In this document: piece after piece, positions 34,123 through 43,218 of the stretch | Layout: each line of letters opens with the position of its first letter | Numbering within the stretch: position 1 is the stretch's first letter | From: Flaviaestuariibacter sp. | GTDB taxonomy: Bacteria > Bacteroidota > Bacteroidia > Chitinophagales > Chitinophagaceae | Direction: 5' to 3' | Assembly: GCA_025963645.1 (NCBI GenBank) | Contig: JAOQAI010000014.1 | Coordinates: 42,131-106,130, forward strand | DNA: 64,000 bases | The notes under the pieces: model-generated | Database searches by the model: none | The model's input: the letters and a program-made list of their open reading frames with translations, nothing else | What the model was told of the DNA's origin: nothing | Position numbers and translations under genes: made by a program

Positions 34123-34467
34123 TTAAAAGAAATTATCTAACGCTTTCAAGCTAATGGGCTTTTCCCAAATGGTAAGTTTGGAGCCGTCCAGGTCTGCTGG
34201 CATAGTAGGTCGAAAAGCGCTGATCAGGTGATAATGTATAGCAGGATGCGACCGGTACATTTCGGGCAGCTTATCCCAGCCTAAACCATCCGGCAGGTTA
34301 TAGTCAATAAAAAGATAATCCGGTATGATCTCATTGAGCCGTTTCACGCCATCCATAAGCGTGTGTGCGATATAGACCTCATAGTTCTTTCGCAAGAAAT
34401 ATGATTTCATCAATAAGCACAAATCTACCTCGTCGTCAATGATCAACACCTTCTTCCTCATAGTCAT
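34123..34467 (-). CDS. Single-domain response regulator (receiver only)
   Basis: 114 residues: KKVLIIDDEVDLC acidic pocket, phosphoacceptor Asp in DYLFIDYNLPDGLG, Thr/Ser switch in HLISAF and Lys in WEKPIS. No output domain, so it acts as a phosphate sink, a relay or by protein binding. No kinase adjoins it. It faces citrate synthase across a family B element. Confidence 0.88.
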   Translation of the reverse strand: MTMRKKVLIIDDEVDLCLLMKSYFLRKNYEVYIAHTLMDGVKRLNEIIPDYLFIDYNLPDGLGWDKLPEMYRSHPAIHYHLISAFRPTMPADLDGSKLTIWEKPISLKALDNFF

Positions 34468-34609
34468 ATGCGTACATCCATTCGGTTAATAGCCATAATT
34501 ATTATACCAATCTGCCTCAAATTAAGGATTTCCGAAACTACACAACAAATGTGCAATTAGATTTTATAACGAGCAACGCATTACCCATTGTTGTGTTGAC
34601 CCCTCCCTG

Positions 34610-34631
34610 TGGTACGATTATTTACACTATA
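34610..34631 (+). promoter_or_regulatory. Shared TGGTACG...CTATA promoter-like motif
   Basis: TGGTACG, ten bases, CTATA, 34 bases before the YtxH-like gene. The same pair of blocks occurs at 36403-36425 (minus), 36531-36551, 44503-44524 and loosely 50090-50110. Confidence 0.4.
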
Positions 34632-34664
34632 GGATAGCGTATTACTCATTTCAAAATACATTGT

Positions 34665-34934
34665 ATGACAGCAAAAACAAAAATCATCTTAGGATTAGTA
34701 GGTGCCGCCGCAGCCGGTGTAGTGGTGGGTTTACTATTAGCCCCTGACAATGGAAAAGAGCTTCGCTCTAAGATCACTCAGAAAGCCGGCGATTGGACCG
34801 ACCAGTTGACCGACATTTTCGCCAATGCAAAAGGAGAGATCACAGAATTGGCAAAGAAAGGCGCTAAAGTAGCCACTGATGCAGCAGGAACCGTTACAGA
34901 CAAGTTCAACAGCGCGAAAGAAAGCTACAGCTAA
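34665..34934 (+). CDS. YtxH domain-containing protein
   Basis: 89 residues: one N-terminal helix (about 5-25, GLVGAAAAGVVVGLLLAP) followed by the signature DNGKELRSKITQKAGDW and an amphipathic helical tail. YtxH-like proteins are small membrane-attached proteins seen with general stress responses. A strong terminator separates it from the next genes, which are of similar character. Confidence 0.85.
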   Translation: MTAKTKIILGLVGAAAAGVVVGLLLAPDNGKELRSKITQKAGDWTDQLTDIFANAKGEITELAKKGAKVATDAAGTVTDKFNSAKESYS

Positions 34935-34943
34935 ATGAATGGC

Positions 34944-34974
34944 GGACAGGCCTGCAATAGCGGCCTGTCCTTTA
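34944..34974 (+). terminator. Intrinsic terminator
   Basis: Stem GGACAGGCC/GGCCTGTCC with loop TGCAATAGC, then TTTATT. Confidence 0.8.
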
Positions 34975-34998
34975 TTAACGAATTTCCACAAACGCTTT

Positions 34999-35340
34999 AT
35001 GGAAGAATTAAAACCGAAAGCCGAGTCTTTAAAGAATAGCATCAGTAATTACTTAGATACCTACTATAAGCTTGCACTTGTAAACCTTACGCAAAAAGCT
35101 ACTAACATCACTGCCGGTGCTCTTGCCGGTTTCACTACACTTTTCCTTTTTATACTCACCCTCTTTTTCCTTGGGATGGGCTTTGCCTGGTGGATCGGCA
35201 CGGCTATTAAGAGTATCGCAGGCGGCTTTTTTATTGTCGCCGGCATTTTTATTTTGCTGATCGTACTGATCATTGTGCTTCGCAAGAAGATCGTTTTCCC
35301 GATGTTGAAAAAAGTTATTTTGAAAAAGATATATGAGTAA
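34999..35340 (+). CDS. Phage holin-like / DUF1469-type small membrane protein
   Basis: 113 residues from ATG 34999, the start that matches the helical N-terminus MEELKPKAESLKNSI; the open frame extends 20 codons further up, across the terminator. Two adjacent membrane helices (about 45-65 and 70-95) and a basic tail. Such proteins (YqjE group) often accompany YtxH genes and are of unknown function. It overlaps the next gene by eight bases. Confidence 0.75.
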   Translation: MEELKPKAESLKNSISNYLDTYYKLALVNLTQKATNITAGALAGFTTLFLFILTLFFLGMGFAWWIGTAIKSIAGGFFIVAGIFILLIVLIIVLRKKIVFPMLKKVILKKIYE

Positions 35341-35713
35341 GAAGATTGCTACATACGATGATTTGCTGGAAGAAAAAGCAAGATTGCAGGAACTGCTGGC
35401 TGTGCAGCGGCAAGCGGTAGGTATCAATTTCGATCTTGTTTACAATGAATTAAAGCCAGCCGTGAGCGGGGTTTCCAATACTTTCATTACCCTGAGCCGG
35501 ATGGGTAAACAACCAAATCAATCACCGCTGGTTTATTTTGGAATTGACCTGGCTACACAAATGGTGCTGCGGCGCTGGTTAAAAATGAAGACAGGCTGGG
35601 TAACCAGGAACCTCGTTCCATTTGTTATCCGCTATTACCTATCCAAGCTCGCCTCCGAAAAAAATCCCTGGTGGGAACGGATACAACAGGCTTTTACAAA
35701 AGCAACTTCCTAA
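35333..35713 (+). CDS. Conserved hypothetical protein
   Basis: 126 residues, overlapping the membrane protein gene by eight bases and so co-translated with it. An N-terminal coiled-coil-like helix (YDDLLEEKARLQELLAVQRQ) is followed by a mildly hydrophobic, basic C-terminal half. No family recognised; its position suggests the stress membrane cluster. Confidence 0.75.
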   Translation: MSKKIATYDDLLEEKARLQELLAVQRQAVGINFDLVYNELKPAVSGVSNTFITLSRMGKQPNQSPLVYFGIDLATQMVLRRWLKMKTGWVTRNLVPFVIRYYLSKLASEKNPWWERIQQAFTKATS

Positions 35714-35723
35714 ATAAAATTAT

Positions 35724-35747
35724 AAGGCTGTTTGTACAGCCTTTTTT
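35724..35747 (+). terminator. Intrinsic terminator
   Basis: AAGGCTGT TTGT ACAGCCTTTTTT, following the three-gene stretch 34999-35713. Confidence 0.85.
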
Positions 35748-35827
35748 CATGCCTCTATTTTTCCATAGAAGAAAAAGGTGGCAGGTAATAGGAATAGTTT
35801 TTTCAGTTGTTCTGGAAAGTAGCAATC

Positions 35828-36055
35828 ATGGACAAACAAGAGCAAGCAGAAAACAATGCCGCATGGCAAAGAGAGCAGCCAACTTACAGTAACGAACCCG
35901 ATCAGACGCCCCGGCGCGAAGGCGGCGATGATGCATTGGCAGAAGCCTCACCAACGGATCCGCTGGATGACCAAAAAGTATTGGTAAATGACCCTAAGAC
36001 TTCGGTAGAGGATAATAAGACAGAAGGGGACGCCTCGGGGAAGATGGCTGATTAA
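35828..36055 (+). CDS. Small hydrophilic acidic protein, unknown
   Basis: 75 residues, no hydrophobic segment, rich in Asp, Glu, Gln and Pro; probably disordered. It resembles in character (not clearly in sequence) the small proteins at 44932 and 47162. A strong palindromic terminator follows. The ATG at 35828 is preferred over an upstream in-frame codon. Confidence 0.6.
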   Translation: MDKQEQAENNAAWQREQPTYSNEPDQTPRREGGDDALAEASPTDPLDDQKVLVNDPKTSVEDNKTEGDASGKMAD

Positions 36056-36087
36056 AGTAATTTTCTAGGTCCTTCTTTATAGTTGTT

Positions 36088-36126
36088 CAATTGAAAATGC
36101 CTGGATGTGCCAGGCATTTTCAATTG
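36088..36126. terminator. Bidirectional intrinsic terminator
   Basis: Long perfect stem CAATTGAAAATGCCTGG/CCAGGCATTTTCAATTG with loop ATGTG. Confidence 0.85.
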
Positions 36127-36141
36127 TATTTATTTCCAAGA

Positions 36142-36183
36142 AACTAAAAAAGGTGCAGTTTTTCATCTACACCTTCTTAGTTT
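36142..36183 (-). terminator. Terminator of DUF1328-like gene
   Basis: On the minus strand AAGGTGTAG pairs with CTGCACCTT, then TTTTTTAGTTTC. It lies 17 bases after the gene at 36200-36367. Confidence 0.75.
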
Positions 36184-36199
36184 TTTAAATTATTGACAC

Positions 36200-36367
36200 T
36201 TAGTCAACTCTTCTGAATCCACCAGCAATTAAGCTCAATACGAACAACACTAAGAAGATAAAGAAAAGAATTTTAGCGATAGAAGCTGCACCGGCAGCGA
36301 TACCGCCGAATCCGAAAATCGCTGCGATGATCGCAACTACTAAAAAGATAACTGTCCAACGTAACAT
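36200..36367 (-). CDS. DUF1328 family small membrane protein
   Basis: 55 residues: starts [20 protein letters not shown], has [18 protein letters not shown] and ends FRRVD. This is the two-helix YtjA/DUF1328 pattern ([15 protein letters not shown].lGFgGiA). Function unknown; often stress-related. It has its own terminator and an upstream TGGTACG-type motif shared with the YtxH gene. Confidence 0.88.
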   Translation of the reverse strand: MLRWTVIFLVVAIIAAIFGFGGIAAGAASIAKILFFIFLVLFVLSLIAGGFRRVD

Positions 36368-36402
36368 AAAATAAGGTTTAAGAGTTAATAAATTTTCTAC
36401 CT

Positions 36403-36425
36403 CTTATAGTCAAAGAACCGTACCA
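36403..36425 (-). promoter_or_regulatory. Shared TGGTACG...CTATA promoter-like motif
   Basis: Minus strand TGGTACG, nine bases, CTATAAG, 35 bases before the DUF1328-like start. Confidence 0.4.
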
Positions 36426-36530
36426 AAAATGAAATTTTGAGTAGTCATTTTTTTTCCCAAAATAATTAAAGGTTGAGGAAAAAAATCCACCTTGAGATTG
36501 CATTGCAGCGTATTAAAGGCACCCGTTTTC

Positions 36531-36551
36531 TGGTATGGTTTTACCGCTATC
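36531..36551 (+). promoter_or_regulatory. Shared TGGTAYG...CTAT promoter-like motif
   Basis: TGGTATG, nine bases, CTATC, 28 bases before the small open frame at 36580. Confidence 0.35.
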
Positions 36552-36579
36552 ATTAAATTAACCAACGATAACGATACTT

Positions 36580-36786
36580 ATGTACACAATGAATGCTTCG
36601 CCAACAGCTGGTAGTGGGTTAGTGGTAAATGCTGGCACTTCCCCACCACAACCACCAATCGTAAATCGCTTTATAGAAAAAGAAAAGAAGCGCTCTGATC
36701 CTTCATCCGAAACCTGTATAGATAAGTACCCGTTACCGTCTTTTTTTGACTATCGCATACGGGCAAATAGTTATGAGATATTCTAG
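36580..36786 (+). CDS. Possible small protein, unknown
   Basis: 68 codons, hydrophilic, Pro/Ser-rich at the N-terminus. Nothing in the protein identifies it. The only support is the promoter-like motif at 36531 that it shares with nearby stress genes. Between 36427 and 37026 nothing else coding is seen. Confidence 0.3.
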   Translation: MYTMNASPTAGSGLVVNAGTSPPQPPIVNRFIEKEKKRSDPSSETCIDKYPLPSFFDYRIRANSYEIF

Positions 36787-37025
36787 CTGACGATATAAAG
36801 TCCTTTCAAACGTGATCGAAAGATTGCGTTTTGTTGTTTTATAACCTCTTCGGTATTGGGGAATATATTTCCCACAATCTGGGCTTTGTTTGTATAAATC
36901 TTAAGCTCTACTACAAATTCCAATTATTATAATCTCTAAGAGATTGAAAATCAACGTTTTTATTATTTCATAATTTTTGGTGCTACACTTGTGATAAGGA
37001 TAGAACACGCCAAAATCGACCACAA

Positions 37026-38447
37026 ATGATGAATCAAGGGTTAGCACAGAAACAACGGCTGAAGATTTTGCCGCAACAAATTCAACTGCTTAATTTCTTC
37101 CACCTGAATACGATAGAGTTAGAGCAGCGTATACAGCAAGAGTTAGAAGAAAATCCTTTATTAGACGATCAGAAAACGGAGCTGGACTCCTCTATTGATA
37201 AATTCAATAAGGACTCTGTTCAGGATTACCAGGATTGGGAAGAATATGGCTATAACGACGTTCCGGATTATAAGACAGAATACAACAATTACATTCATGA
37301 CGAAAAGGTTCCGGAGCGGCCTATTACAAACGGTTTCGATTACCGCAAGATCTTAAAGGAGCAATATAAAGTAGCCTGCGAAGATGAAAAAGAAGCAGAG
37401 ATTGCGGAGTTTATCATTGATTCGTTTAATGATCACGGATTACTGGAACAGGATGTAGAAGCATTGGCAGAAGATTATTCCTTTAAGCACAATAAATGGA
37501 TTGAACCCGAGAACATTGGTGTTGTATTGAAGAAGATACAAATGCTGGAGCCGGTGGGTGTAGGTGCCCGTAATATCAAGGAATGCCTGCTCATACAATT
37601 AGGCAGAATGAACGGCAAGCGTCCGGATGTGAAGATGGCGACGCGTTTGCTGGAAAATCATTTCACGGATCTCCATAATCGCAATATGGATAAGATCAAG
37701 CATCACCTGAAGATAGATGATGAAGAGCTGAAGATCGTATTGCAATTAATATCAACCTTAAAGATGAAGCCTGTTTGTGAACAGGAAGATGCGATCATCA
37801 TTAACAAAAGCATTTTACCCGATTTCATCATTACTCAGAACGGCGAAGAGATAGATGTGCAGCTTTACCGCAATCGTTCGGAAAGCCTTAGCATCAATAC
37901 CTCCTGGAAGCAAATGGCTGAAGGCGCAAAAGCGGGGAACACCGATAAATCTGCGATCCAATATTTAAAGAACAAGTTACAATCGGCCCAATGGTTCGTG
38001 AACGCTGTGCAGCAACGGGAAGCCACCATGCTGAAGATCATGAAGTCAATTGTGCAACTGCAATATCAATATTTCCTGACCGGGGATATTAACCTGCTGC
38101 AACCGATGATCCTGAAAAATGTAGCGGAGATGGTTGGTGTAGATATCTCTACAGTATCCCGCATCACATGCAATAAGTATGTGGAAACACCTTTTGGCCT
38201 GCTATTATTAAAGGATTTGTTCACCGAAGGAATTGCGAATGAAAAAGGGCAGGTGATCAGTAATAAAGTTATTCAATCCGCCATAGAAGAAGTGATAGAA
38301 AACGAAGACAAGCACAATCCTTACACCGATCAGCAATTGGTAAATATCCTTTCTGAAAAAGGATTCTCCGTAGCCCGTAGAACGGTGGCCAAATACCGCG
38401 AGCAATTGCAGATACCTGTTTCGCATGTACGAGGCCTTTGGGCTTAA
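37026..38447 (+). CDS. rpoN: RNA polymerase sigma-54 factor
   Basis: 473 residues. Region I is Gln/Leu-rich (QKQRLKILPQQIQLLNFFHL); an acidic segment follows; the core-binding and HTH regions lead to the RpoN box ARRTVAKYREQL near the C-terminus. It directs polymerase to -24/-12 promoters and needs an activator ATPase, which is the next gene. Two adjacent Met codons at the start; either could be used. Confidence 0.96.
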   Translation: MMNQGLAQKQRLKILPQQIQLLNFFHLNTIELEQRIQQELEENPLLDDQKTELDSSIDKFNKDSVQDYQDWEEYGYNDVPDYKTEYNNYIHDEKVPERPITNGFDYRKILKEQYKVACEDEKEAEIAEFIIDSFNDHGLLEQDVEALAEDYSFKHNKWIEPENIGVVLKKIQMLEPVGVGARNIKECLLIQLGRMNGKRPDVKMATRLLENHFTDLHNRNMDKIKHHLKIDDEELKIVLQLISTLKMKPVCEQEDAIIINKSILPDFIITQNGEEIDVQLYRNRSESLSINTSWKQMAEGAKAGNTDKSAIQYLKNKLQSAQWFVNAVQQREATMLKIMKSIVQLQYQYFLTGDINLLQPMILKNVAEMVGVDISTVSRITCNKYVETPFGLLLLKDLFTEGIANEKGQVISNKVIQSAIEEVIENEDKHNPYTDQQLVNILSEKGFSVARRTVAKYREQLQIPVSHVRGLWA

Positions 38448-38502
38448 AGCCTTACATTTATATCGAACCTAATAACGAACCAAATAAAAGACAACTAAAC
38501 AC

Positions 38503-40035
38503 ATGCAGAAGATCCTAATCATTGACGACGACAGAGATATGTGCCTTTTACTGAAAAGGTTTTTAACAAGACATGGTTTTGAAGTACTGGAAGCCTACAG
38601 CGGCAAAAAGGCGTTGGAACTTTTAGAGACCGTGCAGCCCGACCTCGTCATGTGCGACTTTCGCCTCGAGGACATGGAAGGCAATGTGCTCCTGGTAAAG
38701 ATCAAAGACATTTACCCGCAGGTTCCCGTTATCATCATCACCGGTTATAGCGATATCAAGATCGCAGTGGAAGTAATGAAAATGGGCGCTTATGATTATA
38801 TCACCAAGCCGCTTTTTCCTGATGAAATTTTGATCACCATCCGCAAAGCACTGGAAGCCGCTTCTTCGCAGGATACAGGCGCCGTGCATGTAGAAAAAGC
38901 TCGCCCGGCAGCTCCGGCTGCTTCTTCAGCTCCGGCTACTTCATCACAAACTCCTGCTGCTTCTAATGATAAAGGCAACCAGCAGTTAGTGCGCTCCGGT
39001 GAATATGTGTTTGGAGATACGCCAGTTTTCCGCCAGCTATTGCAGCAAATTGACCTGGTGGGTCCAACCAATTATTCGGTTATTATTTACGGTGAGAGCG
39101 GTAGCGGTAAAGAAGCCATTGCCCAGGAAATTCATAAGCGCAGCAAGCGTAAAGGCAAGCCGTTCGTGGCGATTGATTGCGGCGCGCTTTCAAAAGAACT
39201 GGCGGGTAGCGAGTTGTTCGGTCACGAAAAAGGTTCTTTTACCGGCGCTTTGAACCAGAAGATCGGAAGCTTTGAATTAGCTAATGGCGGAACTATCTTT
39301 TTAGATGAGGTAGCGAACCTTTCTTACGATATTCAAATCTCGCTGTTGCGTGTGGTGCAGGAGCGTAAGATGCGCCGTGTGGGTGGTGTGAAGGATACCG
39401 AGCTTGATGTGCGCATCATTATCGCCTCCAACGAAAAGCTTTGGGATGCAGCCCGCAAAGGCAAGTTCCGCGAAGATCTTTATCACCGCTTCAACGAATT
39501 CAGCATTGACGTGCCACCGCTGCGTCAGCGCCCGGATGACATTATGCTGTTTGCCAATCACTTCCTTCAGATCACAAGCGAAGAATTGGGCAAGAACTTA
39601 AAGCGCTTTAGTGCCGAAGTGGAAAGTATTTTCAGAAGCTATGTCTGGTATGGCAATCTCCGCGAGCTAAAGAATGTTATCAAAAGAGCTACATTGTTAA
39701 GCGATGGTGAACAAGTGGAGGCTAACTCCCTACCATTCGAGATATCACACTACAATAAGTTGCAGTTTGAGTCTGCCCCGGAGCCAGCGGTACGAACCTA
39801 CAGCCAGCCGCAACAGCAGCAGCCAATGGAAGAAGATGTTATGGTGGACACAATGCCGCGGTCGCTTTCCGAAACAACTTTGAAAGGAGCCAGTATTGAT
39901 GCGGAATACGATATGATATTAAAGGCATTGAAAAAGGTGAATTTCAATAAAAGCAAGGCGGCAAAGCTGCTGAACATTGACCGCAAAACGCTTTATAATA
40001 AAATGAAGCAATACCAGGAATTCAATAATCAATAA
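38503..40035 (+). CDS. Sigma-54-dependent response regulator, NtrC type
   Basis: 510 residues. Receiver (KILIIDDDRDMC, Asp in DLVMCDFRLED, Lys in YITKPLF), Ala/Ser-rich linker about 130-160, AAA+ domain with Walker A GESGSGKEA, the sigma-54-contact loop as GSFTGA (usual GAFTGA) and Walker B GGTIFLDEVANL, then a Fis-type HTH (NKSKAAKLLNIDRKTLYNKM). It lies 55 bases after rpoN. The Ser in place of Ala in the loop is a minor variant. The kinase at 40164 is a plausible partner. Confidence 0.95.
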   Translation: MQKILIIDDDRDMCLLLKRFLTRHGFEVLEAYSGKKALELLETVQPDLVMCDFRLEDMEGNVLLVKIKDIYPQVPVIIITGYSDIKIAVEVMKMGAYDYITKPLFPDEILITIRKALEAASSQDTGAVHVEKARPAAPAASSAPATSSQTPAASNDKGNQQLVRSGEYVFGDTPVFRQLLQQIDLVGPTNYSVIIYGESGSGKEAIAQEIHKRSKRKGKPFVAIDCGALSKELAGSELFGHEKGSFTGALNQKIGSFELANGGTIFLDEVANLSYDIQISLLRVVQERKMRRVGGVKDTELDVRIIIASNEKLWDAARKGKFREDLYHRFNEFSIDVPPLRQRPDDIMLFANHFLQITSEELGKNLKRFSAEVESIFRSYVWYGNLRELKNVIKRATLLSDGEQVEANSLPFEISHYNKLQFESAPEPAVRTYSQPQQQQPMEEDVMVDTMPRSLSETTLKGASIDAEYDMILKALKKVNFNKSKAAKLLNIDRKTLYNKMKQYQEFNNQ

Positions 40036-40040
40036 GATTC

Positions 40041-40088
40041 AAGCAGCGTTATTACACCTTTTCTTGCAGAAGTGTAATAACGCTTGCT
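40041..40088 (+). terminator. Intrinsic terminator-like hairpin
   Basis: Stem AGCGTTATTACAC/GTGTAATAACGCT, 14-base loop, between the activator and the hybrid kinase. Confidence 0.65.
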
Positions 40089-40163
40089 TTATACACAGGT
40101 CAGCATCAAGTGATACGCTTGATGCCAATAGTTCTCACACGATCGCAAGAGTTTTTTTAGAAG

Positions 40164-41615
40164 ATGCCAGCAGATACACCCACCCGCATATTGATCATTG
40201 ATGACGATGAAGATGATTATTTTATCACATCGGAATACCTGCGTCAGATAGAAGGGCATAACCTGAGCATTCACTGGTGCTATAAGTTTGGAGATGCGGT
40301 TGATCATGCCCGCAGCCGCAATTTCGATATTTACTTTGTGGATTATCGCCTGGGCGCTAAAACAGGTTTGGACTTTCTCAAGGAAGCTATCCGCTTTGGA
40401 TGCGAAGAACCCATTATTCTGCTGACTGGTAAGGGTAATAAGGAAATTGATATAGAAGCGATGCAGGTGGGCGCCACGGATTACCTGGTAAAAACAGACC
40501 TCAACGCTGACAAACTGGAGCGCTGTATTCGCTATGCCCTGGAACGTACCTCTTACCTGAAAGCACTTCGGGCAAATGAAAAAAAATACCGCAGCATTTT
40601 CGAGCTCTCAAAAGATTCCGTTTTTATTGCCGATCGATCACTTTGTTTTGTAGATATCAATGCCGCAACTTCCGAACTTTTAGGGTATGCCGTGGAAGAA
40701 TTAAAAGGAATTACAGTTTATGAGCTGATTGCTGACGCCAGCGATAAAAAGAGACTGAAATCAACGCTGGAAGAGGAAGGTGAAGTAAATGATTTGGAGA
40801 TAGAGCTCATTACCAAAACAGGCGATCGCAAGATCTGCATTTTTACGCTGACGGCTCCATTGGTTACATCTGACCAACTTAATTACCAGGGACTGATGCA
40901 CGACATTACCAACTTGCGTCGTGCAGAAAAAGCAAACCTGATGGTAGAAAAGTTAGGTGCGGCGGGACGGCTGGTTCGTACACTGGCACACGAGGTGCGC
41001 AATCCGCTCAACAATATCAATATGTCCGTAGAGCAATTGATAGGCGAACCACAAACAAACTCTGCTGAGGAAGCGACCCTTTTTCTCGATATCATTCAAC
41101 GTAATAGCAAACGTATTGGTGATCTTATTACGGAACTGCTGGACTCCAGCCGGCCTACCGAACTTACTTTCGAGCGCTGCATGTTGCAAACGATCATGGA
41201 TGAAAGCGTAGCGGAAGCCCTTGACCGCATAACGTTACAGCATATTAACCTGCAGATCAACTATGCGGATACCCCTTGCTTCCTGATGGCGAACAAGGAG
41301 AAGTTGAAAATAGCTTTCCTCAATATCATTATCAATGGGGTGGAAGCCATGCCGAATAGTGGCGCTGGTATTTTGCAGCTTACTATCGAGTCGGAGGATA
41401 ATATGCATACGGTTGTGATTAAGGACAATGGCTGTGGTATTTCCGAAGAAAATATTTCCCGCTTGTTCGAACCTTACTATACTTCCAAAAGAAATGGAAT
41501 GGGACTTGGGTTAGCGTCCACACTTAATATTTTGCAATCGCATAAGGCACAGATTGATGTGAGCTCCGTAGTGAACACCGGAACTACTTTCACGATCAGT
41601 TTCCCGGGGGTGTAA
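40164..41615 (+). CDS. Receiver-PAS-histidine kinase
   Basis: 483 residues with no membrane helix. Receiver (about 1-125: ILIIDDDEDDY, phosphoacceptor in IYFVDYRLG, Lys in YLVKTDL), PAS (about 145-260), HisKA with the phosphorylated His in TLAHEVRNPLNNI, and HATPase with IKDNGCGI and NGMGLGLAST. A cytoplasmic kinase driven by phosphotransfer rather than by an outside signal. Its stop codon TAA is followed at once by the TTA stop of the convergent gene. Confidence 0.94.
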   Translation: MPADTPTRILIIDDDEDDYFITSEYLRQIEGHNLSIHWCYKFGDAVDHARSRNFDIYFVDYRLGAKTGLDFLKEAIRFGCEEPIILLTGKGNKEIDIEAMQVGATDYLVKTDLNADKLERCIRYALERTSYLKALRANEKKYRSIFELSKDSVFIADRSLCFVDINAATSELLGYAVEELKGITVYELIADASDKKRLKSTLEEEGEVNDLEIELITKTGDRKICIFTLTAPLVTSDQLNYQGLMHDITNLRRAEKANLMVEKLGAAGRLVRTLAHEVRNPLNNINMSVEQLIGEPQTNSAEEATLFLDIIQRNSKRIGDLITELLDSSRPTELTFERCMLQTIMDESVAEALDRITLQHINLQINYADTPCFLMANKEKLKIAFLNIIINGVEAMPNSGAGILQLTIESEDNMHTVVIKDNGCGISEENISRLFEPYYTSKRNGMGLGLASTLNILQSHKAQIDVSSVVNTGTTFTISFPGV

Positions 41616-41897
41616 TTACATCCGCACTGTCTTGCTCATAGCGTAGTAAAGAAGCCCGCCAACGGGAGGGACGCAAATGATCAAGATGCCCCATAGCACT
41701 CGGCTTTGGGATGCCAGGTTTTGTTGTTTGAACACATCCACTATTGACCAGATCCAATGAATACCTCCCAGGATCATAGTGCCAATAAGGACGTAGTCAC
41801 CACCACGGTAAGCATTCATGCGCATAAACACACCTACAAAAAGAAGCAATAAGCTTATAAGGCCTAGAATGAAATTGGGATGAGTGGTTTGCTTCAT
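41616..41897 (-). CDS. PLDc_N domain membrane protein
   Basis: 93 residues with three hydrophobic segments. The C-terminal half (IWSIVDVFKQQ ... WGILIICVPPVGGLLYYAM) is the phospholipase D nuclease N-terminal (PLDc_N) motif found in many small membrane proteins. Function unknown. It is convergent and zero-gap with the kinase. Confidence 0.8.
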   Translation of the reverse strand: MKQTTHPNFILGLISLLLLFVGVFMRMNAYRGGDYVLIGTMILGGIHWIWSIVDVFKQQNLASQSRVLWGILIICVPPVGGLLYYAMSKTVRM

Positions 41898-41993
41898 AAC
41901 TGTCTTTTAAATCTTGCGTCTTCTTTTAAATAAATGAATCTTTAAAAGAAGCTAAAAATCTATGCCACTCAGTTTTAAGTACGCAACTATAAG

Positions 41994-42917
41994 CTAGGTA
42001 TCGAGGTAAGAAGTGGGCACTTCGCGGGATTCTTTCTTTATAATGAAGACAGCGGTGTCCTTTGGACGAATGCCGGAGCCGGCCTGTAGCGCATACATCT
42101 TTGTAAACTCTGCGCCGAAATAGAGAATGATGGAGCTATAATAGATCCATACCAGCAAAATAATAATTGCTGCAGCAGTGCCGTATGTAATGCCGAAATT
42201 TGCCTTGCCCAAATAGAAACCGATTGCGAGCTTCCCTACTAAGAACAAGGCTGCCGTGAGCACGGCCCCAATAAGCGAATCTTTCCAGGAGATGATGGCA
42301 TCCGGCAACACTTTAAAGATGATGGCAAACAACCCTGTGATAACCACTAAAATGATCAGCGAATTGACCAGGTTGAATACAGAAACCGTATAATCGGAAA
42401 GCAGCCTTGTCAAGCGATCACTCAACAACTCCAACAGCGCATTTATGAGCAGCGATACCAGGAGTACAAATCCCATCCCGACAACCAGGGAAAAAGAAAG
42501 CAGGCGATTGCTTAAGAATTTAAGCCATCCTTTTTTTGGTTTGGCTCTTACAGACCAGATATAGTTGATCGAATCCTGCATTTCTGTGAAAACACCCGTG
42601 GCACCAATGATAAGTATAATGGTTCCTACCACGGCACCGGTTGTGGTGGTGCCGGAATGTTGAATATTCGTGATAATGGCTTCCACTTGTTCCGCGGCAT
42701 CTTTCCCCAGCAATTTATACATCTGGCCATATACCTGCACCTGCACCTTGTCCCGGGTAAAGAAAATACCGGCCAGGGATATGATAATGATCATTAGCGG
42801 CCCGAGCGCAAATACGGTATAGTAGCTTAAAGCAGCCGCCAGCTTAAGGCAATTATCATCTATAAAGCCATTGACGGTATGTTTAAATAGAGTGCCTACT
42901 TTCTTAGCTCGCCACAT
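41994..42917 (-). CDS. YihY/BrkB family membrane protein
   Basis: 307 residues with six hydrophobic segments. Family hallmarks: AAALSYYTVFALGPLMIIII near the N-terminus, GATGVFTEMQDSINYIW, and YGTAAAIIILLVWIYYSSIILYFGAEFTKMYA near the end, quoted in part. Formerly annotated as ribonuclease BN; the function is unresolved. Expressed alone. Confidence 0.93.
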   Translation of the reverse strand: MWRAKKVGTLFKHTVNGFIDDNCLKLAAALSYYTVFALGPLMIIIISLAGIFFTRDKVQVQVYGQMYKLLGKDAAEQVEAIITNIQHSGTTTTGAVVGTIILIIGATGVFTEMQDSINYIWSVRAKPKKGWLKFLSNRLLSFSLVVGMGFVLLVSLLINALLELLSDRLTRLLSDYTVSVFNLVNSLIILVVITGLFAIIFKVLPDAIISWKDSLIGAVLTAALFLVGKLAIGFYLGKANFGITYGTAAAIIILLVWIYYSSIILYFGAEFTKMYALQAGSGIRPKDTAVFIIKKESREVPTSYLDT

Positions 42918-43070
42918 TTTGTAATAATACTACTAAAACAACAATCCCGGACCGCTGTTATGATGTTCTTGAACCGTGAAGCAATAGCCAGTTTAATGGC
43001 CGGTTACCAAAACTTATCGTAGTTAGTAGAGTTTGGCAGTATATTTTAAGTGTATTGTAAAAAGAAGATT

Positions 43071-43217
43071 ATGAGAACGCTATTATATATCATTGCAGTG
43101 GTGCTGATCATCGGTTGGTTGTTAGGTGTGTTTCACTACAATGCTACCGGGCTAATTCATATACTGATTGTTCTGGCAGTGATCTCGCTGCTTTTTGGAA
43201 TTATCCGCCGCGCCTGA
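43071..43217 (+). CDS. Small two-helix membrane protein (Lmo0937-like)
   Basis: 48 residues. Starts MRTLLYIIAVVLIIGWLLGV, then FHYNATGLIHILIVLAVISL, ends IIRRA. Matches the short Lmo0937-type family by pattern. Preceded by an A-rich leader (TAAAAAGAAGATT). Its stop is one base from the stop of the convergent DUF326 gene. Confidence 0.8.
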   Translation: MRTLLYIIAVVLIIGWLLGVFHYNATGLIHILIVLAVISLLFGIIRRA

Positions 43218-43218
43218 C

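Noticed and set aside
40164..41615. Possible fusion of two genes (receiver and kinase)
   Set aside because: Receiver-PAS-HisKA-HATPase is a common natural architecture and the frame is continuous.
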